Source of the DNA: Desulfosudis oleivorans
GTDB taxonomy: Bacteria > Desulfobacterota > Desulfobacteria > Desulfobacterales > SURF-7
Length of the DNA stretch: 64,000 nucleotides
Reading direction: 5' to 3'
NCBI GenBank assembly: GCA_020723325.1
Contig: DYJD01000006.1
Span: 1-64,000, forward strand
Shown: positions 1-8,287 of the stretch, piece by piece
How positions within the stretch are numbered: position 1 is the stretch's first letter
Layout: each line of letters starts with the position of its first letter
Position numbers and translations under genes: made by a program
The notes under the pieces: generated by a model
What the model was told of the DNA's origin: nothing
The model's input: only the letters and a program-made list of their open reading frames with translations
Databases searched by the model: none

Positions 1-265
1 TACCATGCAGGACCGCATAGCGTTTTTTGACATCCTCATCCGAGACGGACTTTTCAGGAAACATGCGCAGCAGGCCATGAAAATGGTTTCCCATGATACA
101 GAAGCCGAATACCTCGACAAAATATACCTTGCTCAAGCGCCGGATCAGATCCACCAGAAAATCCTTTTCCACATCCCCCAGTGGATATCCCCCAAGGGCT
201 GTCCGGGACATCACATGATACACCGCCGGTTCATCCGGAATTACAATGCGTGCGGTTCTTGGCAT
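1..265 (-). CDS. RayT/IS200-like (Y1) transposase, partial
   Basis: The gene runs off the left edge, so only the N-terminal 88 codons are visible. The start ATG at 265 follows a perfect AGGAGGTA ribosome-binding site at 271-278. The protein begins MPRTARIVIPDEPAVYHVMS and contains GNHFHGLL. The HxH pair there is the metal-binding motif of Y1 (HUH) transposases of the REP-associated/IS200 type. The catalytic tyrosine would lie beyond the window edge. Family members cut and join single-stranded DNA at small hairpins, and several REP-like hairpins occur elsewhere in the window. Whether this enzyme mobilises those repeats is inference. Confidence 0.85.
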   Translation of the reverse strand, partial: MPRTARIVIPDEPAVYHVMSRTALGGYPLGDVEKDFLVDLIRRLSKVYFVEVFGFCIMGNHFHGLLRMFPEKSVSDEDVKKRYAVLHG

Positions 266-410
266 ATCCCTACCTCCTATTCAATCAATCCACTTAATTA
301 AAAGCAAATCCCAATCAATGCCCTCGGTTTTGAAGGTTCATTGCGCCCCATCCGAATCATTCATTATCCTTTTATAAAACAGATTGAATTGAATATCAAT
401 GCATAATTTG

Positions 411-446
411 CCTGTCCCAATTTTTCTTACGCATAGGACCTGTCCC
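411..446. repeat. Direct repeat of CCTGTCCC
   Basis: Two copies of CCTGTCCC (GGGACAGG on the minus strand) lie at 411-418 and 439-446. They flank a short AT-rich stretch just upstream of the transposase gene, and the second copy touches the stop codon of the small ORF at 446-598. They may be an end of the transposase-associated element. This is only a short direct repeat, so confidence is low. Confidence 0.3.
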
Positions 447-598
447 TAGCTTTTGTATCGTTTCCATGCTTCTTCAGGTGTAATTGTAAATCTTTTAATT
501 GCCTCATTGTATCGCGGGCTATTTACATACAAATATTCATCACCTCCAGCAGAGATTAGCAAAAAAGGCATTAAAATAACAAGGAAATGCTTTTTCAT
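446..598 (-). CDS. Small secreted or membrane protein, 50 aa
   Basis: An ORF of 50 codons begins MKKHFLVILMPFLLISAGGD and ends TPEEAWKRYKS. The start has Lys-Lys followed by about 13 hydrophobic residues, a typical short signal peptide or membrane segment, and AAGGA lies about 10 nt upstream of the ATG. No family is recognised. The stop codon lies inside a GGGACAGG repeat, so the protein may have been shortened by insertion of a mobile element. It could be a genuine small protein or the remains of a longer one. Confidence 0.45.
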   Translation of the reverse strand: MKKHFLVILMPFLLISAGGDEYLYVNSPRYNEAIKRFTITPEEAWKRYKS

Positions 599-838
599 TT
601 ATTAACTATCCTTTATGTATAACGTATAGATTTTTATCCTGCGTCCCGCATAAAGGGGGAGCACCGCTCCAGCATTCCGCCTCTGACAGCGGTCAGGTAA
701 AAATTCTCGATGTGTCTCAGCGGGATGATGGATAAAAATTGGTTGAACTGAGCCGCCATGTACGGCTCAAGAATATGCTTATCAATATATATGGGGATTG
801 TAAAGAGGATGTTCCGATTGGTTCCGGGAGCAATTTAA

Positions 839-967
839 GCCTTTTTAGGGCGAAAAGGATGGAATGTGAGTTCTGCATGGATTGCTTTTTCCGATTTGAC
901 CCACCTGGCGGTTGACGGCCATGTGGCCCCTGCCACCCAGAACCAAGCCATGAACTGTATCATCTGA
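839..967 (+). pseudogene. Integron-type tyrosine integrase remnant
   Basis: A plus-strand reading frame open from 839 to a stop at 965-967 encodes FSDLTHLAVDGHVAPATQNQ (from 887) followed by AMN. This closely resembles the conserved block (LTHLAV...TQNQA) in the N-terminal core-binding domain of integron integrases and related tyrosine recombinases. There is no start codon with a ribosome-binding site, the frame stops right after the block, and no catalytic domain follows. I read it as a short decayed fragment. The minus-strand ORF at 835-1092 is then its shadow. The surrounding 600-840 stretch shows no other recognisable gene; it contains a 7-bp hairpin at 749-769. Confidence 0.5.
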
Positions 968-1111
968 CTTAACGAAATGAAAGCTACCCACACGGCATTC
1001 GGAGCAACTATCAAATTGCTCTCATGAGGAAAAAATGGTAATTTGGAATCATGGACAGGAAGCACACAGCCAAATTCAGAATGACGGACCATTGGGATAA
1101 GGACTGAAAGA

Positions 1112-1624
1112 ATGATTTTTATCCTTAAAAATTATAAATATAAATTTTCAATCCCTGTCGGTTTGCATCTTGCGGTAATCGGCATGGTTTGTGGGCTGAT
1201 GGTTTTATCGCCCGGACCGGCGGAAGCGGTGCGGGGCTATACGGAAAGAGACTATATCGTTGACCGGCATATCCGCTTCCAGGGCTATGAGCCGGTCCTG
1301 AATGACGGCTATACCATCAGCGTGTCGGATAAAAAATGGGACCAGACCATCGGTTATGTCATGAGTAAGGACCGCGCCCTTTTAATTGAATTCACGCCGG
1401 TGACACCCCTGGCCGGTGTGATCATGTTGGCCAGTGAAACCGGTTCTCCCAGAAAACTGAAAGCGGTTTGGGCCGATGATCACATCACCACACCGATCCG
1501 GATTTGGACCGACCGGTTCTGGACACCGGACAATCGGGATTGCGATGCCACCGGCTGCCCGCGCATCATGTTCCGGGCCACCAGCGGCACCCTCAATTTT
1601 ATTGTAAAAGAACGTAAAAACTAG
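1112..1624 (+). CDS. Exported hypothetical protein, 170 aa
   Basis: The protein starts MIFILKNYKYKFSIPVG and has a hydrophobic segment at about residues 18-35 followed by AEAV, which looks like a signal peptide with an Ala-x-Ala cleavage site. The mature part (about 130 residues) is rich in Asp, Trp and Arg. It has two cysteines in DCDATGCP, which may form a disulfide in the periplasm. AAGGA lies about 8 nt before the ATG. I recognise no family. It is convergent with the end of the polysaccharide operon, so it is probably transcribed separately. Codon use resembles that of neighbouring genes, which supports it being real. Confidence 0.6.
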   Translation: MIFILKNYKYKFSIPVGLHLAVIGMVCGLMVLSPGPAEAVRGYTERDYIVDRHIRFQGYEPVLNDGYTISVSDKKWDQTIGYVMSKDRALLIEFTPVTPLAGVIMLASETGSPRKLKAVWADDHITTPIRIWTDRFWTPDNRDCDATGCPRIMFRATSGTLNFIVKERKN

Positions 1625-1634
1625 AACATAGTCC

Positions 1635-2843
1635 TCATCCAACTTCATCCGTAAAAATGGCTTTCAGCGCATTGGTATTGGCGCGGGCATTGAACTGTTT
1701 TTCAGCCCGGGAACGCCCGGCAATGCCCATTTTTGCCAATAGCAGCGGTTCGTGGTACAGGCGGGCCAGGCAATCGGCCAGGGCCGCGGATGAGGCCGGT
1801 GGGTAAAGGAGTCCGGTTTGGCCCTGGACCACCATTTCCGGCAAACCGGAAATGTCAGGGGCCACAACGGCCCGGCCCTTGGCCATGGCTTCGATCACGG
1901 TCATGGGCGTGCCTTCGCTCCGGGAAGACAGGACAAAAACATGGCACCAGTCGAACTGGCGGGCGACTTCCTCCTCAAAAAGCGGCCCCAATAATTCCAT
2001 TTGTGCGGCAAGACCGGCGGTCCGGATCTGCTCATGAACTGCTTGCCAAAGGGGACCTGCCCCCACCAGCCGGCAATGGAAGGGGACGCCCAGGTTCTGT
2101 AACTGCCGGCAAGCGCTGATCAGAAGATCATGTCCTTTCACCGGGTCAAAGCGGGCCACATGTAAAATCCGCAGAGCCGGTGCCACGGCCGCCATGGGCT
2201 GAACCCAGCGCCAGGGATCGGTTGCCAGGTTCAATCCCAAAGGCACGGTGAAAAAGCGCTGTCGGCGCAATATGGGAAAGCGCCGGTGCAGAAAAGCAAT
2301 GTGGTGGTGGCAGTTGGAAATGATAAAACGCGCCCGGCGCAATTTTTCCCGGGTAAGGGGCTGGGGCAGCAGAATGTCCGAGCCATGCACGCTGATGCTG
2401 TAAGGAATCCCGCTCAGGGCCTCCAGCAGAATGGCCACACCGGCCGCACCAAAGGCAAAATGGACATGGACATGCCGGACCTGATGGATGTGCAGATGCC
2501 TGGCCAGCACCGCGGCGCCGGCCAGGCGGGCCAAATTGCGGAGGCGCTGACCCGGAATGCGGTCGTGCAGTTTCAGGGCCAGTACAACTGCGCTGAAATA
2601 GCGGCCGGGTCGTCGGACCAGCCACATGAGATTGGCGGAAAGGTAGTGCCACGGCCGAATGGGGTTGAGGTAAAAGGTGGTCTCCCGCAGATCCTGGTCA
2701 TGGGGATGAAAATCTCCGGCGGCCGGCGGCCGGTTGGCCGCCAGCAGCGGGAAAATGCCGAGGCTGTTCAGACCACGGATTTCCCGCTGCAAAAAGGTCA
2801 TGCCCAAATGGGGAAAGGTGGAGAAGAAGTAAGCGATTTTCAT
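1635..2843 (-). CDS. GT4 family glycosyltransferase
   Basis: This is a cytoplasmic glycosyltransferase of the GT-B fold that probably adds one sugar to the lipid-linked repeat unit of the exopolysaccharide. The N-terminal domain has HVHVHFAFGAAG and SVHGSD, typical of GT4 acceptor domains. The C-terminal half has SRSEGTPMTVIEAMAKGR, which contains the E-x7-E motif of retaining GT4 enzymes, and GLPEMVVQGQTGLLYPP. It is the last gene of the operon. The ATG at 2843 overlaps the TGA of the beta-helix gene as ATGA, so I prefer it to an in-frame TTG at 2849. Length (402 aa) is normal for the family. The sugar and linkage cannot be read from the sequence. Confidence 0.88.
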   Translation of the reverse strand: MKIAYFFSTFPHLGMTFLQREIRGLNSLGIFPLLAANRPPAAGDFHPHDQDLRETTFYLNPIRPWHYLSANLMWLVRRPGRYFSAVVLALKLHDRIPGQRLRNLARLAGAAVLARHLHIHQVRHVHVHFAFGAAGVAILLEALSGIPYSISVHGSDILLPQPLTREKLRRARFIISNCHHHIAFLHRRFPILRRQRFFTVPLGLNLATDPWRWVQPMAAVAPALRILHVARFDPVKGHDLLISACRQLQNLGVPFHCRLVGAGPLWQAVHEQIRTAGLAAQMELLGPLFEEEVARQFDWCHVFVLSSRSEGTPMTVIEAMAKGRAVVAPDISGLPEMVVQGQTGLLYPPASSAALADCLARLYHEPLLLAKMGIAGRSRAEKQFNARANTNALKAIFTDEVG

Positions 2844-3988
2844 TTGCAATCACCAGGCAGTTGCGATGCGATATAGCGGCTGCCGGCCCCTTGTTGGGAG
2901 GCGGCTTTATAGCCATCAAAACTTGCATAGGTCTTGCCGAGATAATAAAAACTTCCCAACCCGCAAAACAGATTGTTGGTTTCCGCAAAACCAGCACCCG
3001 CGTTCTCATCCAGATATAGAAAAGCCGTGGTATATTGCCCGGAAAGCTGATTCCCTGTGATCGTAACATTGGAAACCGCCTCTGTCAGGCGAATGCCATA
3101 TTCGGCCTTTGTGTGGGTGAGCTTGTTCTCGGTGATGGTTATGTTCTTGGGCTTCTGGCCGCTGCCCTCCCCGTAAATGGATATCCCGCCCCGGCGGTTG
3201 TTTTCAAATACATTTTTCATGATGGTGATGTTCTCACCCTTCAGGGGCGAATCCACCCAGATGGTCAGGCCGAAATCCCGGTTATCCACAACCTGGTTGC
3301 TTTCAATGCCATTGTTCTCCCCCAGCATGCGGATGCCCACCTTGGCGCTGCGGACCACCCGATTGCCGCGCACGAGATTGTTGTTCCCCAAAACATAGAT
3401 GCCGTGGCCCTCGCCGCTGGTGGCGGATGTCAGTCGGCCGCTGTCCAGCACTTGATTGTCGATGATGCGGTTGTTGTGGCCGCCCACGTAAATGCCGTTT
3501 AAACCATCTTTGCCGCATTCCTGTACGAAATTGCCTTCGATCACATTAAAGTCCGCACCGTGATCCACGCTATCCGCATGGTCGTGGATGTGGATACCCG
3601 AGCGCAGGGATTTTTGAATCCGCAGCCCCTGAATCCGAATATGGGAAGCGCCCCAGATGATCACGCCGTGTCTTTTGCCGGTGGCCTCGATCACCGGCGG
3701 ATTGGCTTTATCGCCGAGAAAAACAATATTGGCAGCGGCGGTTCCGGAGCGGGTGACCTGCAACATTTCGGAATAAGTGCCGGCGCCGATCATCACCAGA
3801 TCCCCGGGCCGGACCTGTTTGCCGGCCTTGGCAAGGGTCCGCCACGGCTGGGAAGCGGTGCCGGGATTGGCATCGTTGCCGTTGATGGCCACATAATAGG
3901 TTTTGGCAAAGGCTTCCCGGCCTTCACCCGTGATGCCCAAGAGCATGGACACCAATAGAAACAGTGACAAGTGAATTGTTTTTTGCAT
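2840..3988 (-). CDS. Secreted right-handed beta-helix protein (DUF1565-like)
   Basis: An N-terminal signal peptide (about residues 1-28, ending AFA) is followed by YYVAINGNDANPGTASQPWR, the usual opening of DUF1565/parallel beta-helix proteins. The body then has many short repeats of the kind N-x-I-x-x-N-x-V (for example NNRIIDNQVL, NNLVRGNRVV, NGIESNQVV), the coils of a right-handed beta-helix as in pectate lyases and periplasmic alginate epimerases or lyases. It probably acts in the periplasm or at the surface on the polymer made by this operon, as a lyase, epimerase or binding protein. No catalytic triad is obvious to me. It sits between a NodB-like gene and a GT4 gene and overlaps the latter by 4 bp. 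Confidence 0.82.
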   Translation of the reverse strand: MQKTIHLSLFLLVSMLLGITGEGREAFAKTYYVAINGNDANPGTASQPWRTLAKAGKQVRPGDLVMIGAGTYSEMLQVTRSGTAAANIVFLGDKANPPVIEATGKRHGVIIWGASHIRIQGLRIQKSLRSGIHIHDHADSVDHGADFNVIEGNFVQECGKDGLNGIYVGGHNNRIIDNQVLDSGRLTSATSGEGHGIYVLGNNNLVRGNRVVRSAKVGIRMLGENNGIESNQVVDNRDFGLTIWVDSPLKGENITIMKNVFENNRRGGISIYGEGSGQKPKNITITENKLTHTKAEYGIRLTEAVSNVTITGNQLSGQYTTAFLYLDENAGAGFAETNNLFCGLGSFYYLGKTYASFDGYKAASQQGAGSRYIASQLPGDCK

Positions 3989-3999
3989 GGCAATGCTCC

Positions 4000-5274
4000 T
4001 TAAAAATGGTTGAATTTTTCCAGGAAACTCACATCCGGATTTTCAGGCAAAGCCAGGCCCACTGAGGGCCGCCCGGTTTCATCCGGGTGAAACAGAGTCG
4101 TCGTCAAGGGTTTATCACCCAAAAAAAGCTGAGTATCCCGCGGCCGCGGAGTGTAGAAACAGATTCCGGCCAGTTCCTTTTCCTCCGGCCGGCGCCGGCC
4201 GGTTGTCGGATCAGCCAGGGAATGGATGCGGATCAGCAGATCATCGCCCTCTATTTTAACGGTCCATTCCAGATGGTGAAAGACCAGCCAATACGTTAAT
4301 AGATCAAGGGTTCTGGCCACCCAGATACGACCTGCACGGCAATGGCCGGCCAGGTTTTCAAGGGCCTGCCGGTCGGGGTCCGGAAACAAGGGGTCCTGGC
4401 GGTCAGCCGGCATGCCGAAATGGGTATAGACGATCAAATAGCCCCTTTGCCGGATCAGCCGGTTCAGGTTGGATCTGCTCAGGGCATACCGCAAAGTATG
4501 CCGGGTGGGCAGGCCCCATAAACCATCCGGGTGGGCATTGAAGCGCGAGAAACCGAGCAAGGTTCGGCCGTCCCGGAGTTTCAGCGGATAGGCCAGGGGT
4601 AAAATTTGGTGGGGCCTGCGGATATGGGCTGGTTTTCCCAGGCCGCGTTTGACGCTGTTTTTTACCGTATTTTGCACCAGGCGCCATAATTGCAAAATGC
4701 GGCCTTGAAAACCGCTTCCGATGGACAAAGGCCAGGCCAGTAATTCCGAGGCCCAATAAAATTTAATGCCCAAGCAATCCACCAGGTCGCCGGTATAAAA
4801 GGGTGAGTCGGGCAGGTCGCCGCAAAAATTCGGCTCGGTGCGGGCATACAGGTTGTGAATGTTGATGGGCGCGCCGTGAATGCTCAAGATTTTGATGTTC
4901 AAGCCGCGCGCGGTAAGATCCTCGGTCAGCCGCTTGGCGGTGTTGCGCAGAAAATCCGCTTGCGGGGGGCTGCGGTCAAAGGCGCCCCAGGAGTGCAGGG
5001 TGTCGATCAGTCCGCATTCCAGGGCCTTGCGGATCAGTTCAGCCTCTTTCGCCGGCGTTTTACCGTCATCTTCATAATAGGCCATATGGCCGTATTGCCG
5101 GCCCACACCAAAGAAGGAGTCGGAAACCGCAAGGCCCAAGCCCTGGCGCGGGCAGTTCAGATATTGATGGATGCGGATGAAAGCCGCCGGATCACAGCGG
5201 TCGATATCCGAAGAAAGGGCCAGCCCTGCTGAAAAAGGATAGGGAAAAGGCCGCAGGCCCACCCGGCCTTTCAT
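4000..5274 (-). CDS. NodB-like putative polysaccharide deacetylase, 424 aa
   Basis: The protein opens MKGRVGLRPFPYPFSAGLAL followed by SSDIDRCDP. The S-x-D-x-D near the N-terminus resembles the metal-binding first motif of NodB/CE4 deacetylases, and a later YTHFGM segment could carry a second histidine. The resemblance is weak, so deacetylase activity is inference from the motif plus context. The start ATG at 5274 overlaps the TGA of the upstream glycosyltransferase as ATGA. A much longer upstream reading frame exists but overlaps that gene. There is no signal peptide, so it probably acts in the cytoplasm or with membrane partners. The alternative is a conserved polysaccharide-locus protein of unknown activity. 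Confidence 0.55.
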   Translation of the reverse strand: MKGRVGLRPFPYPFSAGLALSSDIDRCDPAAFIRIHQYLNCPRQGLGLAVSDSFFGVGRQYGHMAYYEDDGKTPAKEAELIRKALECGLIDTLHSWGAFDRSPPQADFLRNTAKRLTEDLTARGLNIKILSIHGAPINIHNLYARTEPNFCGDLPDSPFYTGDLVDCLGIKFYWASELLAWPLSIGSGFQGRILQLWRLVQNTVKNSVKRGLGKPAHIRRPHQILPLAYPLKLRDGRTLLGFSRFNAHPDGLWGLPTRHTLRYALSRSNLNRLIRQRGYLIVYTHFGMPADRQDPLFPDPDRQALENLAGHCRAGRIWVARTLDLLTYWLVFHHLEWTVKIEGDDLLIRIHSLADPTTGRRRPEEKELAGICFYTPRPRDTQLFLGDKPLTTTLFHPDETGRPSVGLALPENPDVSFLEKFNHF

Positions 5275-6437
5275 CTCCGCGGCTTTTGCTTGTTGATCAA
5301 ATGCTTGCATATTCCCAAAATCCGTTCGGCATTGTGCTGCCACGTCAAACCAGCGGCAATCCGATGAAAAGCATTTTGCCCCAGTCTCGCCCGCATTTCC
5401 GGATTTTCCAGCAAAGCAGCCAGCTTGTTTATGAACCCAGGGCGATCTCCCGGCGCATACAACAGCCCCGACTCTTGATCCTGGATCAACCATTTTATCT
5501 GCCCCTGGGCTGAGGCGATCACCGGCCGGCCCATGGCCATGGCCTCCACGATTTTAAGGGGCGAGAAATAGAAGGGCTGGATGGCCGGATACGGTGCCAC
5601 GATGATATCCATGGCCGCCAGATAGGCCGGCATTTGGCTGTGGGGCACCTGACCGGTAATGGTCATGGATACGCGGCTGTCCTGGGCCTGTTTGACTTTA
5701 TCCCGGGCCGCGCCCACCAGCAGGAGCGCCACCCGGTCTTTCCATTGGGGGTAAAGGCCAATGAGCTCCTGGGCCGACTCGGCCAGGAAATCAAAGCCGT
5801 GCCAGGGGGTGAAACTGCCGGAAAAGCCGATCACCAGCTTGTTTTCCAAACCCAGCATCTTGCGGATGCCACGGCCGTCCACGGCTGGATGAAAGCGGCT
5901 GAGATCAACCCCGTTGGGCACGGTGGTAATTTTGCCGGCCGAAAGGCCGTAGTGGATATAGTAGTCTTTGAGAACATCAGATACCACCAGCAGGTGATTT
6001 GCGGCGGCAAACACATGTGCTTCCAGCCGGCACCAGAATGGCAGTCCCCGGAAGTTTTCCGCCTGGGACAAGAATTTTCTTTCCAGCATGGGCGCGTTGA
6101 CTTCCAGCACAATGGGGATGCGCAGGGCCCGGCACAGGAAAATCAAGGAAGTATATCGGCAGGCCCGGAAAATGACCAGATCAGGTTTGGCCTGCTGGAG
6201 GACCCGCAGTTGTTCCCCAAGCCTAGTGAAAACCATGCCCGCGGCATATCGTATTTCCCGAAGAGGATCCGGCGCCATGGATTTGGAGCCGGACGACTGT
6301 CCGTGCTTTTCCGAGATGCGCGGCAAATGCGCGGCTACCTCCGGGTGCAGGCGGCTCAGGGCCGCCAGGAATTCACGGGTATGCACCCAGTCCCCGCCCC
6401 CCGGCCGCACATAGCTTACATAGAGTATTTTCGGCAT
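5271..6437 (-). CDS. GT4 family glycosyltransferase
   Basis: This is a GT-B fold glycosyltransferase of the exopolysaccharide operon. It has the NGVDLSRFHP segment common to GT4 enzymes, then GFSGSFTPWHGFD, and near the C-terminus SPLKIVEAMAMGRPVIASAQ. The second glutamate of the E-x7-E motif is present. The first position appears to be an aromatic residue instead of Glu, a substitution also seen in some active members. I chose ATG at 6437 because AGGA lies 5 nt upstream. A GTG at 6449 overlaps the preceding stop codon by 4 bp and is an equally plausible coupled start. The sugar donor is unknown. Confidence 0.85.
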   Translation of the reverse strand: MPKILYVSYVRPGGGDWVHTREFLAALSRLHPEVAAHLPRISEKHGQSSGSKSMAPDPLREIRYAAGMVFTRLGEQLRVLQQAKPDLVIFRACRYTSLIFLCRALRIPIVLEVNAPMLERKFLSQAENFRGLPFWCRLEAHVFAAANHLLVVSDVLKDYYIHYGLSAGKITTVPNGVDLSRFHPAVDGRGIRKMLGLENKLVIGFSGSFTPWHGFDFLAESAQELIGLYPQWKDRVALLLVGAARDKVKQAQDSRVSMTITGQVPHSQMPAYLAAMDIIVAPYPAIQPFYFSPLKIVEAMAMGRPVIASAQGQIKWLIQDQESGLLYAPGDRPGFINKLAALLENPEMRARLGQNAFHRIAAGLTWQHNAERILGICKHLINKQKPRR

Positions 6438-6445
6438 CGGTTTCC

Positions 6446-8287
6446 TCACACAAGCAAAACATTCGGATAGTCTTCCAGGGTGCTGTGGCCGTATAAACCC
6501 AATTCCAGCATGGCAAGGGTGGAAAACAGGCTAAAGACATGGTAACGATCCCAGTTTTGTCCATGGGCAATGAGGTGTTCAAGCCGGGTAAAATCCAATG
6601 CAGCCCCCAGGGCCGGCCGGTTCGCCATAATCTGTTTCAAGATCCGGAAAAGGACGGCCTGGGCCGGCAGCTTGTCCGGCCCCTTCAGCAGATGTTTGCC
6701 GTACAAGGTCCAGGCCGGCCGGATGAATTTCATCCTTTTCACAGCATGTTTCAGGTAAAAGCGGGCCGAGCCCAGGGGGCCGTGATAGCCGCTGTACTCT
6801 ATTCCCCCCAGGGCCGGCGCCAGTTTTGCCAAAAAATGGCGGTACAAATTGAATCTTGACTTCTGGCCCTGGGGACATTGAATTGCGTCGGAATAAAAAG
6901 GCACGCTGTAAAACGGGCTCGTGCTCCAAAAATAGCAGCGATTGCGATCCTCGGCCTCAAAATATATTTTGACAATGATGCCGTAAAATTGGAAGTGCAG
7001 CCATTTTCCTTCCAGGCTTTTTTCCGGAAAGGCCGCCAGGTGGGCTGCAAGGGATTCCCGCAGGTCCCTGGGAGTAAAGCCGGTCAAGGCCGCGCTCAAA
7101 CCGAGTCCCAGCCGCCGTCCGCCCAAAAAATTATCCTGGATGACATAGTCGGCCAGACCTTTCAGATGGGTCATGGGTATGGGCGGGCGCAAGGCCGGCA
7201 GGCACTGGTCCCCGCCATCGCCGGTAAAATGAATGACCCGGAAGCCGTACCGGCATTGCAGTTCCCGGAAATAGGTTAAGATAAAAGCCATGTATAAGGG
7301 ACTGAAGCCGGCCTTGATACCCAGAAGCTCCAGGGAGTCAGAGCAACGGATTCCCTTCAGGGGGATGGCTTGCCAGGGGGCCTTGAGTTGCTCGGCCACC
7401 TTGGCGGCGCAACGGATTTCCACCTGGGAGGTATAGCCTTGCTGATAAAAGGTCGCGGTTGAAAACGGCATGCCGGCAACGGCCAGGCCGGCAGCCACGG
7501 CCCGGGAGTCCAGGCCGCCGCTTAGGGAAACGAGATTGGGCATTTCATTGTCGGCCCTTATTCGGCAGGCCGTAACGAATTTTTCCGCCAGGCGCTCCGC
7601 GTTGCCGCGTACATTTTCATCTTTGTGACCCATCTGACTGAAATTGAATTCATGCAGCCGCTGGATGCTTACCTGCTTTTTGGCCGGGTCGGCCAAGAGC
7701 AGGGTGCCTGGTGTCAAAACATCGATCCCCTGCCACACTGTTTTTTCCCCCAGGCCATGGCCCAACATGAGAAAATGGGCCAGGGACAGCCGGTCGACTT
7801 CCGGTCGCTGCCCCTGGTTGTACAGAAAGCGGATGTCCCGGGCCAGGCTGAGGCTGTGGGAGTTGTAGCGATAGTAAAGGGGCAGACGGCCGAAAATATC
7901 ATTGAGCACCGCGGTTTTACCGGTTTGCCGGTGGCTGAAAAAGAGGATAAATTCGCCATCCTGGCTTTCCAGCCAGTTGCGCAGGAAAGCCGCATCCAGG
8001 GACGTGCTGAAAATCATCCGGCCGAGCTTACCCATTTCGGCCTTCAGATTTGGACCGGAAACATTATACAGCCGGCCCTCGATCAGCAGGTGATGATCCT
8101 GGTCTTCCATGAAAACAATGGGGTAGGCGGAATAGGCCCCGACCCCCAGGATGATGGCATCGGTATGAAGATAGATCGACCGTTGATAGCCTGAAAAAGA
8201 GTATAGCCCGGCAACGGCCTTTTGAAATTGGCCGTAAAGGCCCATGGCCTGGGGCTCAAAGTGTTGGATCATGTGCAAGCCGGGCAT
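6446..8287 (-). CDS. Asparagine synthase-like protein lacking the N-terminal Cys
   Basis: The C-terminal half carries SLSGGLDSRAVAAGL, the PP-loop (SGGxDS) of the asparagine synthetase/beta-lactam synthetase ATP-pyrophosphatase fold, and later FTGDGGDQ. The N-terminal 250 residues look like a class II glutamine amidotransferase fold (LIEGRLYN, NDIFGRLPLYY). The nucleophilic cysteine that should follow the initiator Met is absent, so glutaminase activity is unlikely and ammonia or another amine would be the donor. Homologues are common in polysaccharide clusters, where amidation of a uronic acid is often proposed; that role is inference here. The start at 8287 has AAGGA 9 nt upstream, and a second ATG at 8272 overlaps the preceding stop as ATGA. 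Confidence 0.8.
   Translation of the reverse strand: MPGLHMIQHFEPQAMGLYGQFQKAVAGLYSFSGYQRSIYLHTDAIILGVGAYSAYPIVFMEDQDHHLLIEGRLYNVSGPNLKAEMGKLGRMIFSTSLDAAFLRNWLESQDGEFILFFSHRQTGKTAVLNDIFGRLPLYYRYNSHSLSLARDIRFLYNQGQRPEVDRLSLAHFLMLGHGLGEKTVWQGIDVLTPGTLLLADPAKKQVSIQRLHEFNFSQMGHKDENVRGNAERLAEKFVTACRIRADNEMPNLVSLSGGLDSRAVAAGLAVAGMPFSTATFYQQGYTSQVEIRCAAKVAEQLKAPWQAIPLKGIRCSDSLELLGIKAGFSPLYMAFILTYFRELQCRYGFRVIHFTGDGGDQCLPALRPPIPMTHLKGLADYVIQDNFLGGRRLGLGLSAALTGFTPRDLRESLAAHLAAFPEKSLEGKWLHFQFYGIIVKIYFEAEDRNRCYFWSTSPFYSVPFYSDAIQCPQGQKSRFNLYRHFLAKLAPALGGIEYSGYHGPLGSARFYLKHAVKRMKFIRPAWTLYGKHLLKGPDKLPAQAVLFRILKQIMANRPALGAALDFTRLEHLIAHGQNWDRYHVFSLFSTLAMLELGLYGHSTLEDYPNVLLV

Noticed and set aside
749-769. 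Hairpin TGAGCCG...CGGCTCA considered as a group II intron domain
   Set aside because: Only a 7-bp stem with a 7-nt loop. No domain V consensus, reverse transcriptase or intron boundary is seen.
638-837. Minus-strand open stretch ending MLERCSPFMRDAG
   Set aside because: It reads like coding sequence for about 65 codons but has no good start and no family resemblance. I could not support it beyond possible debris.
835-1092. 85-codon minus-strand ORF
   Set aside because: It lies opposite the integrase-like fragment, which has a much better protein match on the plus strand.
5634-6470. 278-codon plus-strand ORF opposite the glycosyltransferase
   Set aside because: It is antisense to a well-supported GT4 gene, with low-complexity Gly/His/Gln-rich translation typical of shadows in GC-rich DNA.
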